Under the pieces are notes generated by a model. It was given only the letters and a program-made list of their open reading frames with translations, ran no database searches and had not been told where the DNA came from. DNA of 64,000 bases, from assembly GCA_008360955.1 (NCBI GenBank), contig LUCM01007277.1, forward strand, positions 62,001 through 126,000. Reading direction: 5' to 3'. Positions 49,904 to 62,549 of this stretch are shown here, piece after piece. Numbering within the stretch: the stretch's first letter is position 1; every line of letters begins with the position of its first letter. The stretch is from Fasciolopsis buskii (Eukaryota > Platyhelminthes > Trematoda > Plagiorchiida > Fasciolidae). The position numbers and the translations under genes are program-made.

Positions 49904-52540
49904 CGGGTGGTGAGATTTGTGATTGATGAGGAATTGGAACAAGGCAGCAAAATTGGCAGTCTATTAGATCATGTACCTGGTGCTTTCAACAATTTGAATT
50001 TCGTTCGACTGAGCAGCGCAGATGATGCGTCCGTCTTGTTCACAGTCGATCAGTACTCCGGCGACGTCAACGTTGCGTCCCGGTTAGATCGTGAACAGCT
50101 GTGCGTCGTTAAAAATATTGAGTCAGATGACGACGACGAGGATCCGGTTGCCAGTATTCCCATGGATGAAGGCATGGTCAAGGAATTTCTCAGCCCGTGC
50201 GAATTGCGTTTCAGTGTTAACTGTCTCAGCGCACAGACAGCCTCGAGCGGTGGCCCGGTTGGTGGTAAGGTGATAGAACTGTTCGATGTTGTCATCACTC
50301 TCAGGGATATTAATGACAACGGTTGTACATTTATACCCCGTGATAGACAGATAATAAATTTGCGTGAAGACACCCCGGTTGGTAAAAGTCCTATTCCACT
50401 ATACAATCCGTATGATCCTGACGACGCGCGCAATGGGCACTCCCTGGGTTTGGCCAGCATCCGTTTCACAAATGCAGAACATAGTTTTATTCAGAAACAT
50501 CGTTCCAAACAGCTGAGTGAAACAGAGTTTTATCAGTTCTTCCGAATACACAGTCATTTTATTTCTCCAAAGAAATTTTCTACCGGAGAATCGGAAAAAT
50601 TAACCGAATCAAATCGTGTAGCGATTGATCTTGAGTTGATACGTCCCTTAGACTTTGAAAGTCAGAAAAACTTTACTTTTGCCCTGTCAGCTAGCGATAG
50701 CTCCGGTCTCAAAGAGCATCAGTGTACCTTAGAAGTACTTGTCCTGGTAGAGGATTGTAATGACAACATTCCAAAGTTCGAACAAACCCGATATGTGGCA
50801 AACCTTTCCGAAAACACCCCCATTGGTACAATGATTGTACAGCTGAATGCCACGGATGTAGATACCGGTATTCATGGAGCGGTTACTTACTCACTAGTCG
50901 GATCCTCAGCAGACGATCAGATTTCGTTATTTTATGTGCACCCTTCTAAGGGCGAATTACGTCTGCAACACCGTTTGAATCACCGACAAAAGGCTAAACA
51001 TAAATTGACTATACAGGCTACTAATGAAGAGAATTCTAGTCACTTATCAAGTCGAGCTGCTGTACAACCGGATCAGATAGCCATGGTGGAAATAAATGTG
51101 ATTGATGTGAATGACCAAGCGCCGAAAATTCGACTTTACTCACCCACCGGATCTGCACGACTAGAGGTCGTAGAGGAGTCTCCGCCGGGTCAAGATGTAG
51201 CCATTGTGGATGTGACCGATCGGGACGTAGGTCAAAATGCAAAAGTTGAATGCCACCTGCTGAACCAGACGCTACCAGAAGCCTTGAGAATGAATTTTTT
51301 GGACGGCCCATCCGAACTATCGGAAAAGGAATACACAAAGAAGCGCTATAAAATAACCGTATTCAAAACAGTGGATCGAGAAAAGACACCAGAAATTCGG
51401 TTTACTATTCGATGTTGGGACCACGGGATTCCCAGACAAACAACAGATTCATTCAATGTACTGAGTGTCATAGATATTAACGACCATGCACCGCAATTTG
51501 AAAAAGATGTTTACTCGGTCTCCGTAATGGAGGACAGCGATCCTCAGAGAAGCCAAGCTGCCTTCAGTTTGATTCAAGTGCATGCTCAAGATAAAGATAC
51601 TGGCTTGAATGCCAAAGTTCGGTATCGAATAGACCACGGGACAGCATCGATAATTTTGAGTTTGGTTAAAGTAGATCCCGACACAGGAATGATAAGTTCG
51701 ACCGGCACACTGGATCGGGAACAAATGGAAAGTTTTAGTCTAACAATTCTGGCTAAAGATATGGGCGATCCAGCCAAATCAACTCGGTGTAAAGTAAATA
51801 TTCGTATACTGGATTACAACGATAATGCGCCTGTATTCTCAAAACCATTCTACAACTTTAAAGTACCAGAGAACAGTCCAATCGGGCAACTAATCGGCAC
51901 ATTTCAGGTAACGGATGCGGACTCTGACCAGAATGGTCGAATCTCTATCCGCCTGGAGGACGGTTCGGATAGTGTTGAGCTATTCAGCAAACCTATGTGG
52001 GCAACAAGTGGATTTGGTCCAGAAAACTCAGGGTTGCCGCCGGAAATGGAGTCCGTGTACGGGGATATACCTTTGAGATCCGGAAAGACAGAACGCTTAT
52101 CTAGCATTCCTCAAATTCGAGTGGTTAGTTATCCACCCCACCAGTCCGGCTTGGAAGATGCATCCAAGAATGGCAGTTTGTACGAAGTTCAATTGTATAC
52201 TAATTCTATTTGGGACCGTGAGGCCCTATTCGCAAGTCGATATCGGGGTCCATTAGTTGATTCTTCCACGGATAATCATTTTGATCAATCTACATCGATA
52301 TCAAGAACAAGTCTTAGAGATCATCGATTCAATCAGACACAGATGGATCCCTATCTCATTTTACACGTGCGAGCGGAGGATCAAGGTAGCCCAACAATGA
52401 TAAAACGTGTACCCGTACGTATACGAATACAAGATGAAAATGACAACAGTCCCACATTCTTGTTCCCTGATGTGACCGCGGTAAACATAACCCGGATTAA
52501 AGTATCACGAAATGAGCCACAACGCTTCGTGTTTTCCCAA
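49832..52540 (+). CDS. Protocadherin-like cadherin, first coding exon (gene incomplete)
   Basis: Calcium-dependent cell-adhesion receptor, extracellular part. The 903 codons give a signal peptide (residues 1-24, hydrophobic core IICVLLAVGLL), then cadherin repeats closed by linker motifs DINDN (159-163), DCNDN (308-312), DVNDQ (425-429), DINDH (548-552), DYNDN (661-665) and DENDN (868-872). EC7 begins at about 874 and is cut by the exon end. DRE motifs start at residues 86, 515, 628 and 795, and DxD motifs at 195, 342, 463, 587 and 695. The EC1 opening (IDEELEQGS) and the DREQLC motif are protocadherin-like. Several N-x-S/T sequons are present. The start is the first ATG after an in-frame TAG at 49808-49810, and the signal peptide follows it directly. 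No membrane segment is seen, so transmembrane and cytoplasmic exons lie downstream. EC1, EC2 and EC6 are longer than the usual ~110 residues. The family call is firm; the orthologue is not determined. Confidence 0.95.
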
Positions 52541-52546
52541 GTGAGT
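52538..52546 (+). other. 5' splice donor ending the protocadherin exon
   Basis: CAA|GTGAGT matches the metazoan donor consensus and falls exactly after codon 903 (phase 0). Downstream of it the frame loses cadherin character and meets TAA at 52631-52633. Read-through would add 30 residues with no family resemblance, so this is the probable exon end. A retained-intron form would give a truncated secreted ectodomain. Confidence 0.85.
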
Positions 52547-54014
52547 TTTCTAACGGTGTTGGGCTTAAAAACCAAACCACCCAATTTAGTGAATTTGCAT
52601 CAACGACGCGCTGTTCATCCACTTTTTGGATAATTTCACAAAACGCTCTTTCATCTACAGGTGCAACTTGATTGGGAGACCTTCAAAGTCCGATTCCGCG
52701 TGTCTGAGCTCAGTTGCTTTGTCACAAATTTCAGTTTAGTAACCCCATGGTTTCCTTATTTCTCAGTTAAGCTTCAATTTTGTAGTTCAAACAAGAAAGG
52801 AATATTCATTCGCTCTCACGTCAGAAAGTATCGTTCACATTTGCTAAAGTATTAAACTGAGTGATGTAGATTACAAGACAGACGTTAAACTTTTGGGCAA
52901 CAAATCAAATAAAATCCCAATATATCCACCCAACCTTGGTCGCACTTCGGCAGTAAGATGCTTTTGGAACTGCTAAATATAAAGACCAAATTATCATTCA
53001 CTAGTAATCTAATTTTTTTTATCTTGGCGTATTGTGTTTCGGGTCTTCCCATCGTCTGCGCTTTTCCAATACCCATTCTTCTACTTGGTGAAATGTCAGA
53101 CATCCTTTGTTCAGCAACTGTGGAACAGGTAAAGAATATCGTTAGCATTTCAGTTGTACAATTTCTTATACGGTTATAAATGTGAATGCATATTTTGTAC
53201 AAATCTTTCCCTAAGCTGTCTTGATCGAGGAACATAAGAATCAGATTGAAACTTCAGATAAAACAGCAATGCACAAAGTCCGTCACACGTGTCAGACCGA
53301 ATTAGGGCTTGCCTTAGAAAGCTGGTCTAAAGTCTCGGAAGAGAAGGTACAACCTACAAGACATTAAGGTGACACTAAGGTTTTATCGCTTTCTGGGAGC
53401 CGCTGAGGTTTATCTCAATTTCAGAACCGTTCAATTGAGGCTATGTTTTGGAGTTCCAAGCCAATCCATCTTCCAGAAATACGGGCAAATATACGGTTGT
53501 GAGCCAACTACGCCATCCCAATTGGTATAGAACCAGGATGGTAGGCTGCAACTTCTGTCATCCGCTTGTCACCACACCTGCTAGTGAGACCCAATATGTT
53601 TTCTTTGCCATTCGAAATTTCATAGTCACACTTTTCGGCTGCTCACGCCTTCTTGTCCAGTAAGCTCTACCAGCTATGGGCTCACCTCTTTCACTGCGCT
53701 CAATGTTCAAGTAGTCCATTAAAAAGTACTGAGTTCTCTTTTTGTGCTGATTTGAATTCAACTCCGTGAAGGAGTTGACTGTTAGCCTTTGACCTCCAAT
53801 CCTGAGAGAAACAACTCCACCATAAGCGAATGTCACTTGAAACTTACGGTTGCTTAGAATTACTATTGGACAATTATTCAACTGCAGGCCTAAGATGACC
53901 ATTTGCGAATATATTGCGGCAAACGAATACCAATCAGTTTCAACCTTGCAATTCGAGCTGCAGCAATATGAACAAATGGTCCTAGTTTTCTGAAAGTAGT
54001 GCTTTTAAGGCAGT

Positions 54015-54032
54015 TTACATGTACATGTACAT
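54015..54032. repeat. (TACATG)n palindromic short repeat
   Basis: TACATG is repeated three times, the last copy partial, giving a 14-base perfect palindrome (TACATGTACATGTA). It lies in the presumed protocadherin intron. Confidence 0.7.
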
Positions 54033-57000
54033 AAAAGCACACATTTAGGGATCCAGGGTGGACATTTATCGACTTTCTCATCGCCCAATGAAAAGCGGGA
54101 CTTCTCAACTGGAACTGAACGAAAATAGTACAGAGTTTATATTCTCTCTTGTATGTATATTAAGATTTCCCTCTTATCCCATGTTCCTCAACTTCAAAAG
54201 GTTACCTTGTCAACGTTTATAGCACTAGCCTCTTTAGAATCTGTGAAATTTTTGATCCAAAACCAGAAAATTAATCCAACGGTAACAAAAAAATCTGCTG
54301 TGTTCGAATACACTTTGTCCTGGTGCCCTAAAAGGAACAAGTACAGGCGCTAGTCCGGTGGGTTGCGAAATCTCAACCACTCATCGGTAAACTGAAAAAG
54401 TTGGTAGTTTGCAATGGGCATCATTTTCACATTACTCAGATCCTGCCAGAAAGGGCGAAAAACCATTTTTTTTCTTGTAGATTTTGGTGAAATTCAGCGT
54501 GCTAATACACAGCCAATAGCGATTATCTTAACACGACTGTTTACATCACAAATGAACCGCAGTTGGAAATAGTGTTTTTCGTTTTTTGGCTAACGTTTAC
54601 CAGTGAGAAATATACACAGATTTATGCAGAAACTTGTCAAAACAATTGATGTTATTTCTTCCTGCCTGCCTTCGATGAGGAATATATCTTAAGCGCATCT
54701 CACGCTTTGCTTTTCCCTACGAATCAATTGGTTTTTCCTCACGAGCGACCTAAGTGTTTTCGTCCGTGACAGTTCCTTCTTACGCGATGGGAATTAACTT
54801 TGTATTTTTGTTTATTCCGATCCGTTCCGCAGTTAAACAAAGTTGTACATAACATCACATTTGCGTTAACATCAAAATGCCGAAGAGAAAATCAACTGTC
54901 ACCCTCACATCATCTAAGGAGTAATTTTTAGCTGTAGAATTTCTATCTTCACCCTAAGAATTTAGAAGGACTGCCCTGGATCATAAGCACGGAATTAGAT
55001 TTCACCTCACGTCACATATTCTATTAACTTATGGCTTTGTTTTCGTTCGAATTTAGTTCTCAGTTTGTCGATTACGGATGATTTCGACTCCAACAAGTAA
55101 CACACAAAAGTTATGAAAACCCGTTCCAGACTTGTGTAATCTGGGCTACTGTCTAACTTATTTTGATCACCAACACTTGGACGATTGCGTAACCGTGTAT
55201 TTGTTATCAAAACCCGTTAAGAAACTATATTGCCGTTTAGTCAGATTCCTTCAAATTACCAGTGGTGCAAGTGTGTCCTCACCTCGGATGACACTGAACC
55301 TGAAGATGAACAAGCAGGGCAAATCCCAGAAAAGACTAAAAACGTTGATGTAAACAAATTGCGAGGAAATCCCAGCTATTGTACTGTGCAAATTGGAACT
55401 TACTTCTCACAAAATTTCACTGGTTTAAAAAACATGGGCGGAGAAAAACACCGCGATCCTATTCATCTGCCATGTTTAACGTCAATTATACTATCGGTCT
55501 ATTCACATGAAAGTCAGTACGCGATTGCTAAGATGATAAAACCCCACTGTTTTCTAAGGGGATCAAAACTAATGATAAAACGAAAGAACAACGCAATATT
55601 CTCTGATATACTCCGAGATCCAACCTGAAACTAACCACATCCATTCACAACAATTATCATCAGCTTAGGCATACCATTTTAGCATGGAAATGTTTTCTCA
55701 AGGATTACTAGCCTAACAAACAATAATAGATCCCATCGTGGTCAGATGATCTTGGTGCCTGATTATAGAGTATAATCTGATCGGTCTTTGATAATTCCCG
55801 TTGTATAGTAATAAATCTTCCAGGGGGAAGAAATATTTACCTCGATTGACGATCACGAACAAAGCACACATGCATTTTGTAAAAGTCTGAATAATGAGTA
55901 CGTTGGTATTCAATTTGAAGGGTAGTGAACAATACTTTACAATTGTTGTCAGTAGAGCCATTGAAAAGCCTTTTAGACCAATAAAACGTAATTTGCTTCG
56001 AGGTAAATTTGGTCACGGGATTGTGATTTGGTTAGTTTATTTTTTCTTATTAGAACGTTTTGATGGTAATTAAGAATTTCAATCGTCTAGGCATTTTACT
56101 GTTTTGAACACTACGGGTTGGTTCGCTTTCTAGAGAAGTTCTCCAAGCACTGGGTGATCGCAGTGCGGTATTCATGAAAATTTACAGCACAGACAGAGCA
56201 TGGTGCTATGACGAAATCTAAAAAAGAATTACATTTTTGTTGTCCAAGTCCACTTTACTAGTCAAGACGGTTTGGCTGATTACCCGTTTATCGGGCCGAT
56301 TTTGTCAGCAAATGGACTAGTACAATATCCTGGCTGTTCAAATCCGGTTTAATCCCGACCAGTACAGCCGAGATTTCCGAATGGTTGATGCGAGTGAATT
56401 CTTACTTATTGCCGCTTTGAAATTATCTCTAAATAACCTATATTAGACCAGATATTCAAAAGTGGTTGACTCCTAAAGCATTTGGACAAAACAATTCACA
56501 GAAACAAGACAGAAATACTAGTTCAACTAGATTAAGGTTTATGCACTTCAGGTCACAAAACGTGCGTAGATTGTAATCCCCACCTAGTCCAACTTCGCAC
56601 CAATTCATGAACAAGATACTTTACTTTTGAAACGCGCTGACTGATCCATTCGAGATGTTCCTACGTTTTTAGGCCTCAGTCTAATTAGGTTCGACCTAAC
56701 ATGACGAGACTTCATTTGAATCCGTTTTCCCACTCCGCAGCAATGGACACGAAGTATTCCAAGAAAAAGACCAACTCGATCACAAATATTACCTTGTTTT
56801 TACTCGCATCTTTGCTGAGTTGTCCATTACTGGAGTCACCTTGTTTGCGTAAGCGATTGATGATTTCCACGAAGTACCAGTAAAAATAAAACTTGTATCT
56901 TCTTGGCATTCATTTAGATGACCTCTTGAAACTGAATCCACATAGCTTGAAATTAAGACATGTGATATCCAAGAACATACAGTCTGAATTTGAGTTCCCA

Positions 57001-57184
57001 CCGGGATCCAATGACAGAAAACTGCTGCCGATTCCAGACAAGCCGGATAGAATATCCATGTACTGCTTCCATGCCTTTCAACGTTAGTGTCGGCATTCGA
57101 ACGGTACATGATATTGCTATTCTCCATATAGTGTCAACGGTGAAATTCATAGTGAGACACTGTGGCGGCTGAAGTTCGACGAAT

Positions 57185-57262
57185 CGCTAAGGGCCCGTGG
57201 GGTAAGGTCATGGCTAAGGCGTTCGACTTGCAGTAGTTCTTTCCGACTAACTTCCCAGTTCG
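57185..57262 (+). other. Degenerate tRNA-like segment
   Basis: GGTCATGGCTAAGGCGTTCG followed by ACTTGCAG and, further on, CAGTTCGGTCGCC resembles the box A to box B spacing of a tRNA or tRNA-derived repeat. Neither box matches consensus well, and no cloverleaf could be closed by eye. It differs from the SINE family above. Confidence 0.2.
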
Positions 57263-59533
57263 GTCGCCGTGAATGTACAAACCCGATGATTGTCAGCAAG
57301 GATGAAGTGGTTGTAAGATGTATCTGTGATTTCTTATTGGTGAGCTCAGCTTTGATATAGCGTAGGGAATAATTTATTGAACCTATAACCTAATACTAAC
57401 ACTGAACATACCGAAACGTTGCACAGTGTGCCTTAAAATGTGGTTGATCACAATGCTGGATTGTGTATTTTTAGATAGATATTTGTCATTTATTATCTTA
57501 TATCGTATTTTAAACAAAATCTCAAAGGAATTTTGGTCTATCCAAAACTCATTACCTTCTGGCGTAGTAGAAAATGTATTTTGAGAATAACGTAGATGCA
57601 CAAATCTGCAGAGTGAGAAACTGCATAAATCTGAGATTAATGTGTGCAACACAGGTGGAAGCACCTATTGAATTCAAGGTTAAAACAGGTAGCATAATGT
57701 CTCATGGTCACCAAAATAAAACATTTGTTCAGCTACTTGTAAACCGTTTATACCGGGTGTCCTAAAGACTTCGTTTCTAGGGTATTAACTCGCGGTTACA
57801 ATGATCCAAGCTGTGATGTACCAGAAATTAAGTATCCGAACCTCGACCATCAAAACACTCGATGGTCGAAACAACAGTTTGGTTCTCCGAAAATATTCAC
57901 GATAAAAAATTGACTTAATTAGTTGAAAGTGTGACATGAGTCTTGTTTGTTTCTTTGCCGCTTAGCTATTTATTTTTTTATGTTGTTATTTAATCAGTTA
58001 GCTAGTTAGTCAGTTGAAGTGGTTGTGCATATTGTTTTCAAAATTTTGCTTAGGTTTGGTAATTTTGTATCAAGCTATCAGTGTCAAATTCTCGCGCCAA
58101 CTCAAATACACAAACTGGTAATTAGTGAACCATTGTGATTAGATTTGATTAACTCCCCCTTTACACATCTGCGGAAGCTGTGTACGATCGCATGCACAAC
58201 TCTCCCCCCAATTCCTTCGCAAGGAACTAGTCGTCTGCTTTTGCGAGTGTGTCGGTGTTTTTTTCCTGTGTGCTTCTCACCATATGGTCAAAAGGAATAT
58301 CACAGTAAGCGATTTCCTAAGTAGTAGAATTGTCCCCACCGGACACGATCTCAATACACGTGCTCACCGGAGCAGGAATAGAATAATATATGAAGACAAC
58401 ATCGCACGCGAATAACAGGTGGCTGTAATAAAAACTAATATGATCACGCGATGGTACAAATGCAGGACTAGTTATCGCACAAAGAATGATTGTGGTGATT
58501 CTAGTTGCGCGACAATTCGGCTTGCTCCCAACTAAATGACATTATGAACGTAGGCGACGAATTTTTAACAATTTTCCAAATTCATAAAAAGAACAATACA
58601 GCATTTTGAACAGTTTTTATTCACCTCGTATTGTATCAGTTTCATCTCTGCCCTATTTGTATGGTCTAGTTTGTTTTAGTTCTACCACCTGGTGTCATTG
58701 TGAACCGGTTTTGAATGATCTGTGGCTCAGTTCGGTAAATACTTCTAAAGCACAATCAAGAGGGACAGAAAATTCGCACATGTTTTGCTCTTTCATATTG
58801 CCATGAGCTTAGCATTTAACGAGAGGCAATGACACAATTTCAACATTTGTTACGTCATATTAAGAAACACACTACTAAATTCAGTAATACCCATTTTTCA
58901 TAAAATATTCTTAGTATGAAGGAAACATAGTGCTAAGTTTTCTTAGGTTTTAAAGTTAACGATTGGATTTCACCATGGATTCCTACAGAAAAAGTCCATC
59001 TTCAAAGTTTCAAGCCTCTTTGGAGGATTTCAAACCAATGCGCACTGCTTATATCTAGCAGTTTGATAACAAATCAACTGCAGAAAATTATAAAAGAAAT
59101 GTTATAAATTTTTGAAAGCAGTGTACTATGAAATTTACTCGTTCTGGGTAATGTTATTTGGGACTCGCCAACTTTTAACAGACTAAAACCCTGTTAGCCT
59201 TGCAGTTTGAGCAGGTGCAGAGAGATCCAACCTTAATATTAGATATTACCATTGGGAAAACCACAGGCGCTTTACATTGTAAAAGATTACATCGTATTAC
59301 AACGACTTTGAAAAACATCTGATTGACAGCCACGATAGCAAAAATCATAGGCGGCTCGGAAATGAGCATGTCAATATTTGTATAAGTAAGAAAACAAACC
59401 GTTTGCCGAGCGAAAGAAAACGAAATGACTAGCATAGTTCACCATACATGTTAGTCCCTCCGCATACCATCTTCATATCGTTAGCTATCCGTCGCAGATA
59501 TTGCTGCCCGAATCCCTAAATCGCAATAAAAGG

Positions 59534-59560
59534 TAGGCTTAGGATACTCTATCCTAAGCC
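59534..59560. repeat. Perfect 12-bp inverted repeat (hairpin) with 3-nt loop
   Basis: AGGCTTAGGATA (59534-59545), loop CTC, then TATCCTAAGCCT (59549-59560). The arms are perfectly complementary. An AATAAAA sits about ten bases upstream (59524-59530). No flanking open frame explains it. It could be an RNA stem-loop on either strand or the relic of a palindromic element. Confidence 0.85.
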
Positions 59561-62393
59561 TTTGGTTAAATGATTTAATCCACAAGGCAGCAGCAAGGTC
59601 TTAGGGTCATAGAAGCGACCGGAGACCGGGAATTGCCGACTCAGTTAATTGGTCCTTTGGATGAGGCCAGAACTTCGGGTTTTCCAGCAAAATCCTTTGT
59701 CACAGACGCTGGTAGGCTTGGTGTCCTGTACTTTGTACCACGAGTTGATCTTCGAGAGCTCCGGTCCTAATTGTGGTGTGCTGTTCGGTCACTGTACCTA
59801 TTGATCCTCAAAATAGCTTTACGGTGAGCAATTCAGAGGTTGGTTATAAAGGGCTGTAGGCAATGGAAGCGTGGAAAATTATTTCTCCTAATACTTGGGG
59901 AATTCAAATGAGCTCTCCGGTTCGACGCAGTAAGCGTCAGTTAAAAACAAGTAGCCCCATGTTTCGAATTAACATCTAACGCTCCAGTTAACTCCAAGCG
60001 CAGCGATCAACCGCTACTGTTAGATGACTTTCTATTTTGTCGTCAAAAGTCTAACCTCGCTCCTTCACCAGAGGATGCAACATGCATTTCCTTGGTTGAA
60101 TACCCGCAAATGCTTTGTTCGAGCAGTATTATTGTACTGGTAGTTGATCAGGAGGAGGAAAGTAGACAATTTTGCTGAGCCTCAAAAGAACATTTCATAA
60201 TTTGCCGTTGGTCGTATCACCTCGTTGCCTGAGAGACGTCAAGATCGAGCGGTTTTGGCAGACTGCTTGGGCCACAAACCACTAAAAAGACCACCATTTA
60301 TTTTCCATATCGTGTGTTTCCCAATGTGGATCTCAAATTGTACTAGTTTAACAAGCCAGCAAGTAGTCTGTTATACATTTAGAATCTATCTGAAAAGGTT
60401 CCACTTCGGCATCGATCAAGAACGGGTAAATTGTTTTTGAACACGGAATTGTTATACACTTTTAGCTGAAAGACTTTACAATCAATAAGCATCATCTTAA
60501 TTAAGGACTGGATTAAATGTAAAATTAAAGTGTTCTTTGTTGATTAGCTGGGCGCTTATTCCCACATTTTCCCGTGGTTCGGAATAACCGTACATCCCTT
60601 AGTTCCAAAATCTCGATCCAGCTACAGCAGCCGTTTGGATAAAGATCAGAATGATGATTACTTTTCAGTTCCAGCATATCATGCAAAATGTTAGCCATTC
60701 GAATGAAGTGCTCGACGATCTTGGCTGCGTTACAGCTGCAATGCGATTCAGTCAGTTGGGGTTATTTGATATGTCAGAATTCCAAACGAGTTAAATTCGC
60801 AAATGATGGGAAGGGATTTAACAGAGCGAGTGGTATTTTTAAATGTCACCATCTCGGCACTTTGTCCCTGCTACCTTTTTATGCGAATTGACAAATTACT
60901 GACAGGGATTTGTCTGTGGACTTCAGTTCTAACCGATATTCCCCGGAAACAAGAAAAAAAGATCCAATGAGAAACATCTACATTTCTCTGTTTTATGAAC
61001 TGGAACCCCAGTGAATCAAAATACTACAAAAGTCAGACGAAAAAGTTATGTCTCTGTATCCTTTTTACCAAAATTAGGTAATTCAGTGCGAATCAGGGAA
61101 TGCTGATGACTTTAAATCACAGATAGTAGCCGTTTAAAAACGCCACACTGATAGTCAATTTTGTGTTGTCCGTTGTCTACTTGACCACAGTCTAAACACA
61201 GTTAAACGGAAGATTTCTGGAAAGCTTTGATGGATGAACTTGGTTTTCATATCACGCAATGGACCAGTGATGACGATGTCACCTTGACTGATGACGAAAT
61301 GCACGATACTTAAATGCCAAGTCCAACGACCGGAACTTTCCAACAAACACCAAACTGAGCAAAAACGGACTTCAATTTCCGGATAAATTTAGAAATTATT
61401 TAGCTGAAATCCTGATGTCCGCTCTATCTTCTTCTTGAACGTCAAGAAATGCATACTAAAATGTTGACTTATATTTAAAAGACTTTTCCCAATTATTGAA
61501 CATGCGCCCATGATCAACAGGCCTGCTTAAACCCAGGTAGCAACAAGGCGGATTCACTGTTGCCAAATTGGAAATATATGGGGCAAAAATTTACTAAATC
61601 AGCTAATAGGAGTGTATATTTAGCGCATCGGATAAGCAGATGTTTGTGTGCCATTTAGCATGTTTTCGTTTTACCAAAATAGAAATTCGGCCTGCTTATC
61701 TGGACCAGTTGGCAATTATGTTTTCGGACTGTTGTTTATGGGCCTTACCGGTGTTATCAAAAATGTGGGCTAAAACAAACATTGTCAATTGTTAGAATTT
61801 TGCTTATCCTCGTCAATGTGTCCAGCAATATCATCCGGCATTCGCAAGACCGTTACGTATCTACGATGATCAGATAGTTAAGATGTAAATCAAAAATGGG
61901 AAACTCCACAATCGGGAAGAAACAGTCAACTTCACAGTAGGACCATTCCATCGCGTGGGCAGTGCTGTAAGCTCACGTTAACTCAGGGCGGCTCGGTGTT
62001 ATGGACACTGGCGTGACCGCCAATATCAATGTGGTCGGGATATAGGAGTGCTCTCACTAATCGATAGTTAGCAGATACTGTGTAAAGGCCGTGAATTATC
62101 TATTTTCTCTCGGGTAATTAGTGATACTTGTCTTGATTTCTTCCTGGTTTGGCGTAAAACAAATAGAGCGAAGAAGTAGAAATGACATCGCTCAATCGCA
62201 TAGCTATATTGGTGCTTTTTCTAACTCCCAGATGTCATACAATCACATAATGATGTACTAGATTTTTTACATAGACCTCTGTGCTGGTTAACATAACGGA
62301 ATTCCAATCATTTTGTATCTTGCAGTCAATGTGCTAGACAGAATTGCATCGGGCGACCTCTACCCAACCATCATATGCCCTAAACTCGTTGAC

Positions 62394-62549
62394 CTTTTTT
62401 ACTTTTACTTCTTTTTATCAATGAAACAACAGCCTACATCAATTTTCAAGAAGGGGATCGCAGCAAGCAGAGGGATGCCAGCGGTAAGAGGATTTGAATC
62501 CGCGAGCTTCACGTCCAAAAGTCACGACCTTATCCGTTTGGCCACCTAA
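62394..62549 (-). mobile_element. tRNA-derived SINE, copy 5 (internal deletion)
   Basis: Minus-strand copy with a recognisable head (AGGTGGCCAAACGGATAAGG), a box B with one change (62490-62501) and the A-rich tail. It lacks the TTGACC/ACCGGCGGTGG part of the head-body junction, so the right arm of the terminal stem is gone. A six-base GACCTT occurs on both sides (62391-62396 and 62550-62555) and may be a short target-site duplication; this is weak evidence. Confidence 0.78.

Larger units (their letters stand above)
52547..62393 (+). other. Presumed long first intron of the protocadherin gene, or intron plus intergenic DNA
   Basis: After the donor I could not find an open segment carrying cadherin motifs (D-x-N-D-N, DRE, DxD) in frame with a phase-0 acceptor. 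The next exon is either short and missed or beyond the window, which would make the intron longer than 11 kb. Minus-strand frame 53902-53558 (114 codons, ATG-led, basic: GRAYWTRRREQPKSV) is the most protein-like other frame but matches nothing I know. The 12-bp hairpin is at 59.53 kb. Confidence 0.4.

Noticed and set aside
50050..50469. 139-codon minus frame inside the protocadherin exon
   Set aside because: Antisense shadow of the strong sense coding frame.
53558..53902. 114-codon basic minus frame in the presumed protocadherin intron
   Set aside because: The composition is protein-like, but no motif is recognisable and a donor-like GTAAGT lies inside it. Kept only as a note in the intron entry.
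55230..55628. 132-codon plus frame downstream of the protocadherin, tested as a continuation exon
   Set aside because: It carries no D-x-N-D-N, DRE or DxD motif and no membrane segment, so it does not continue EC7.
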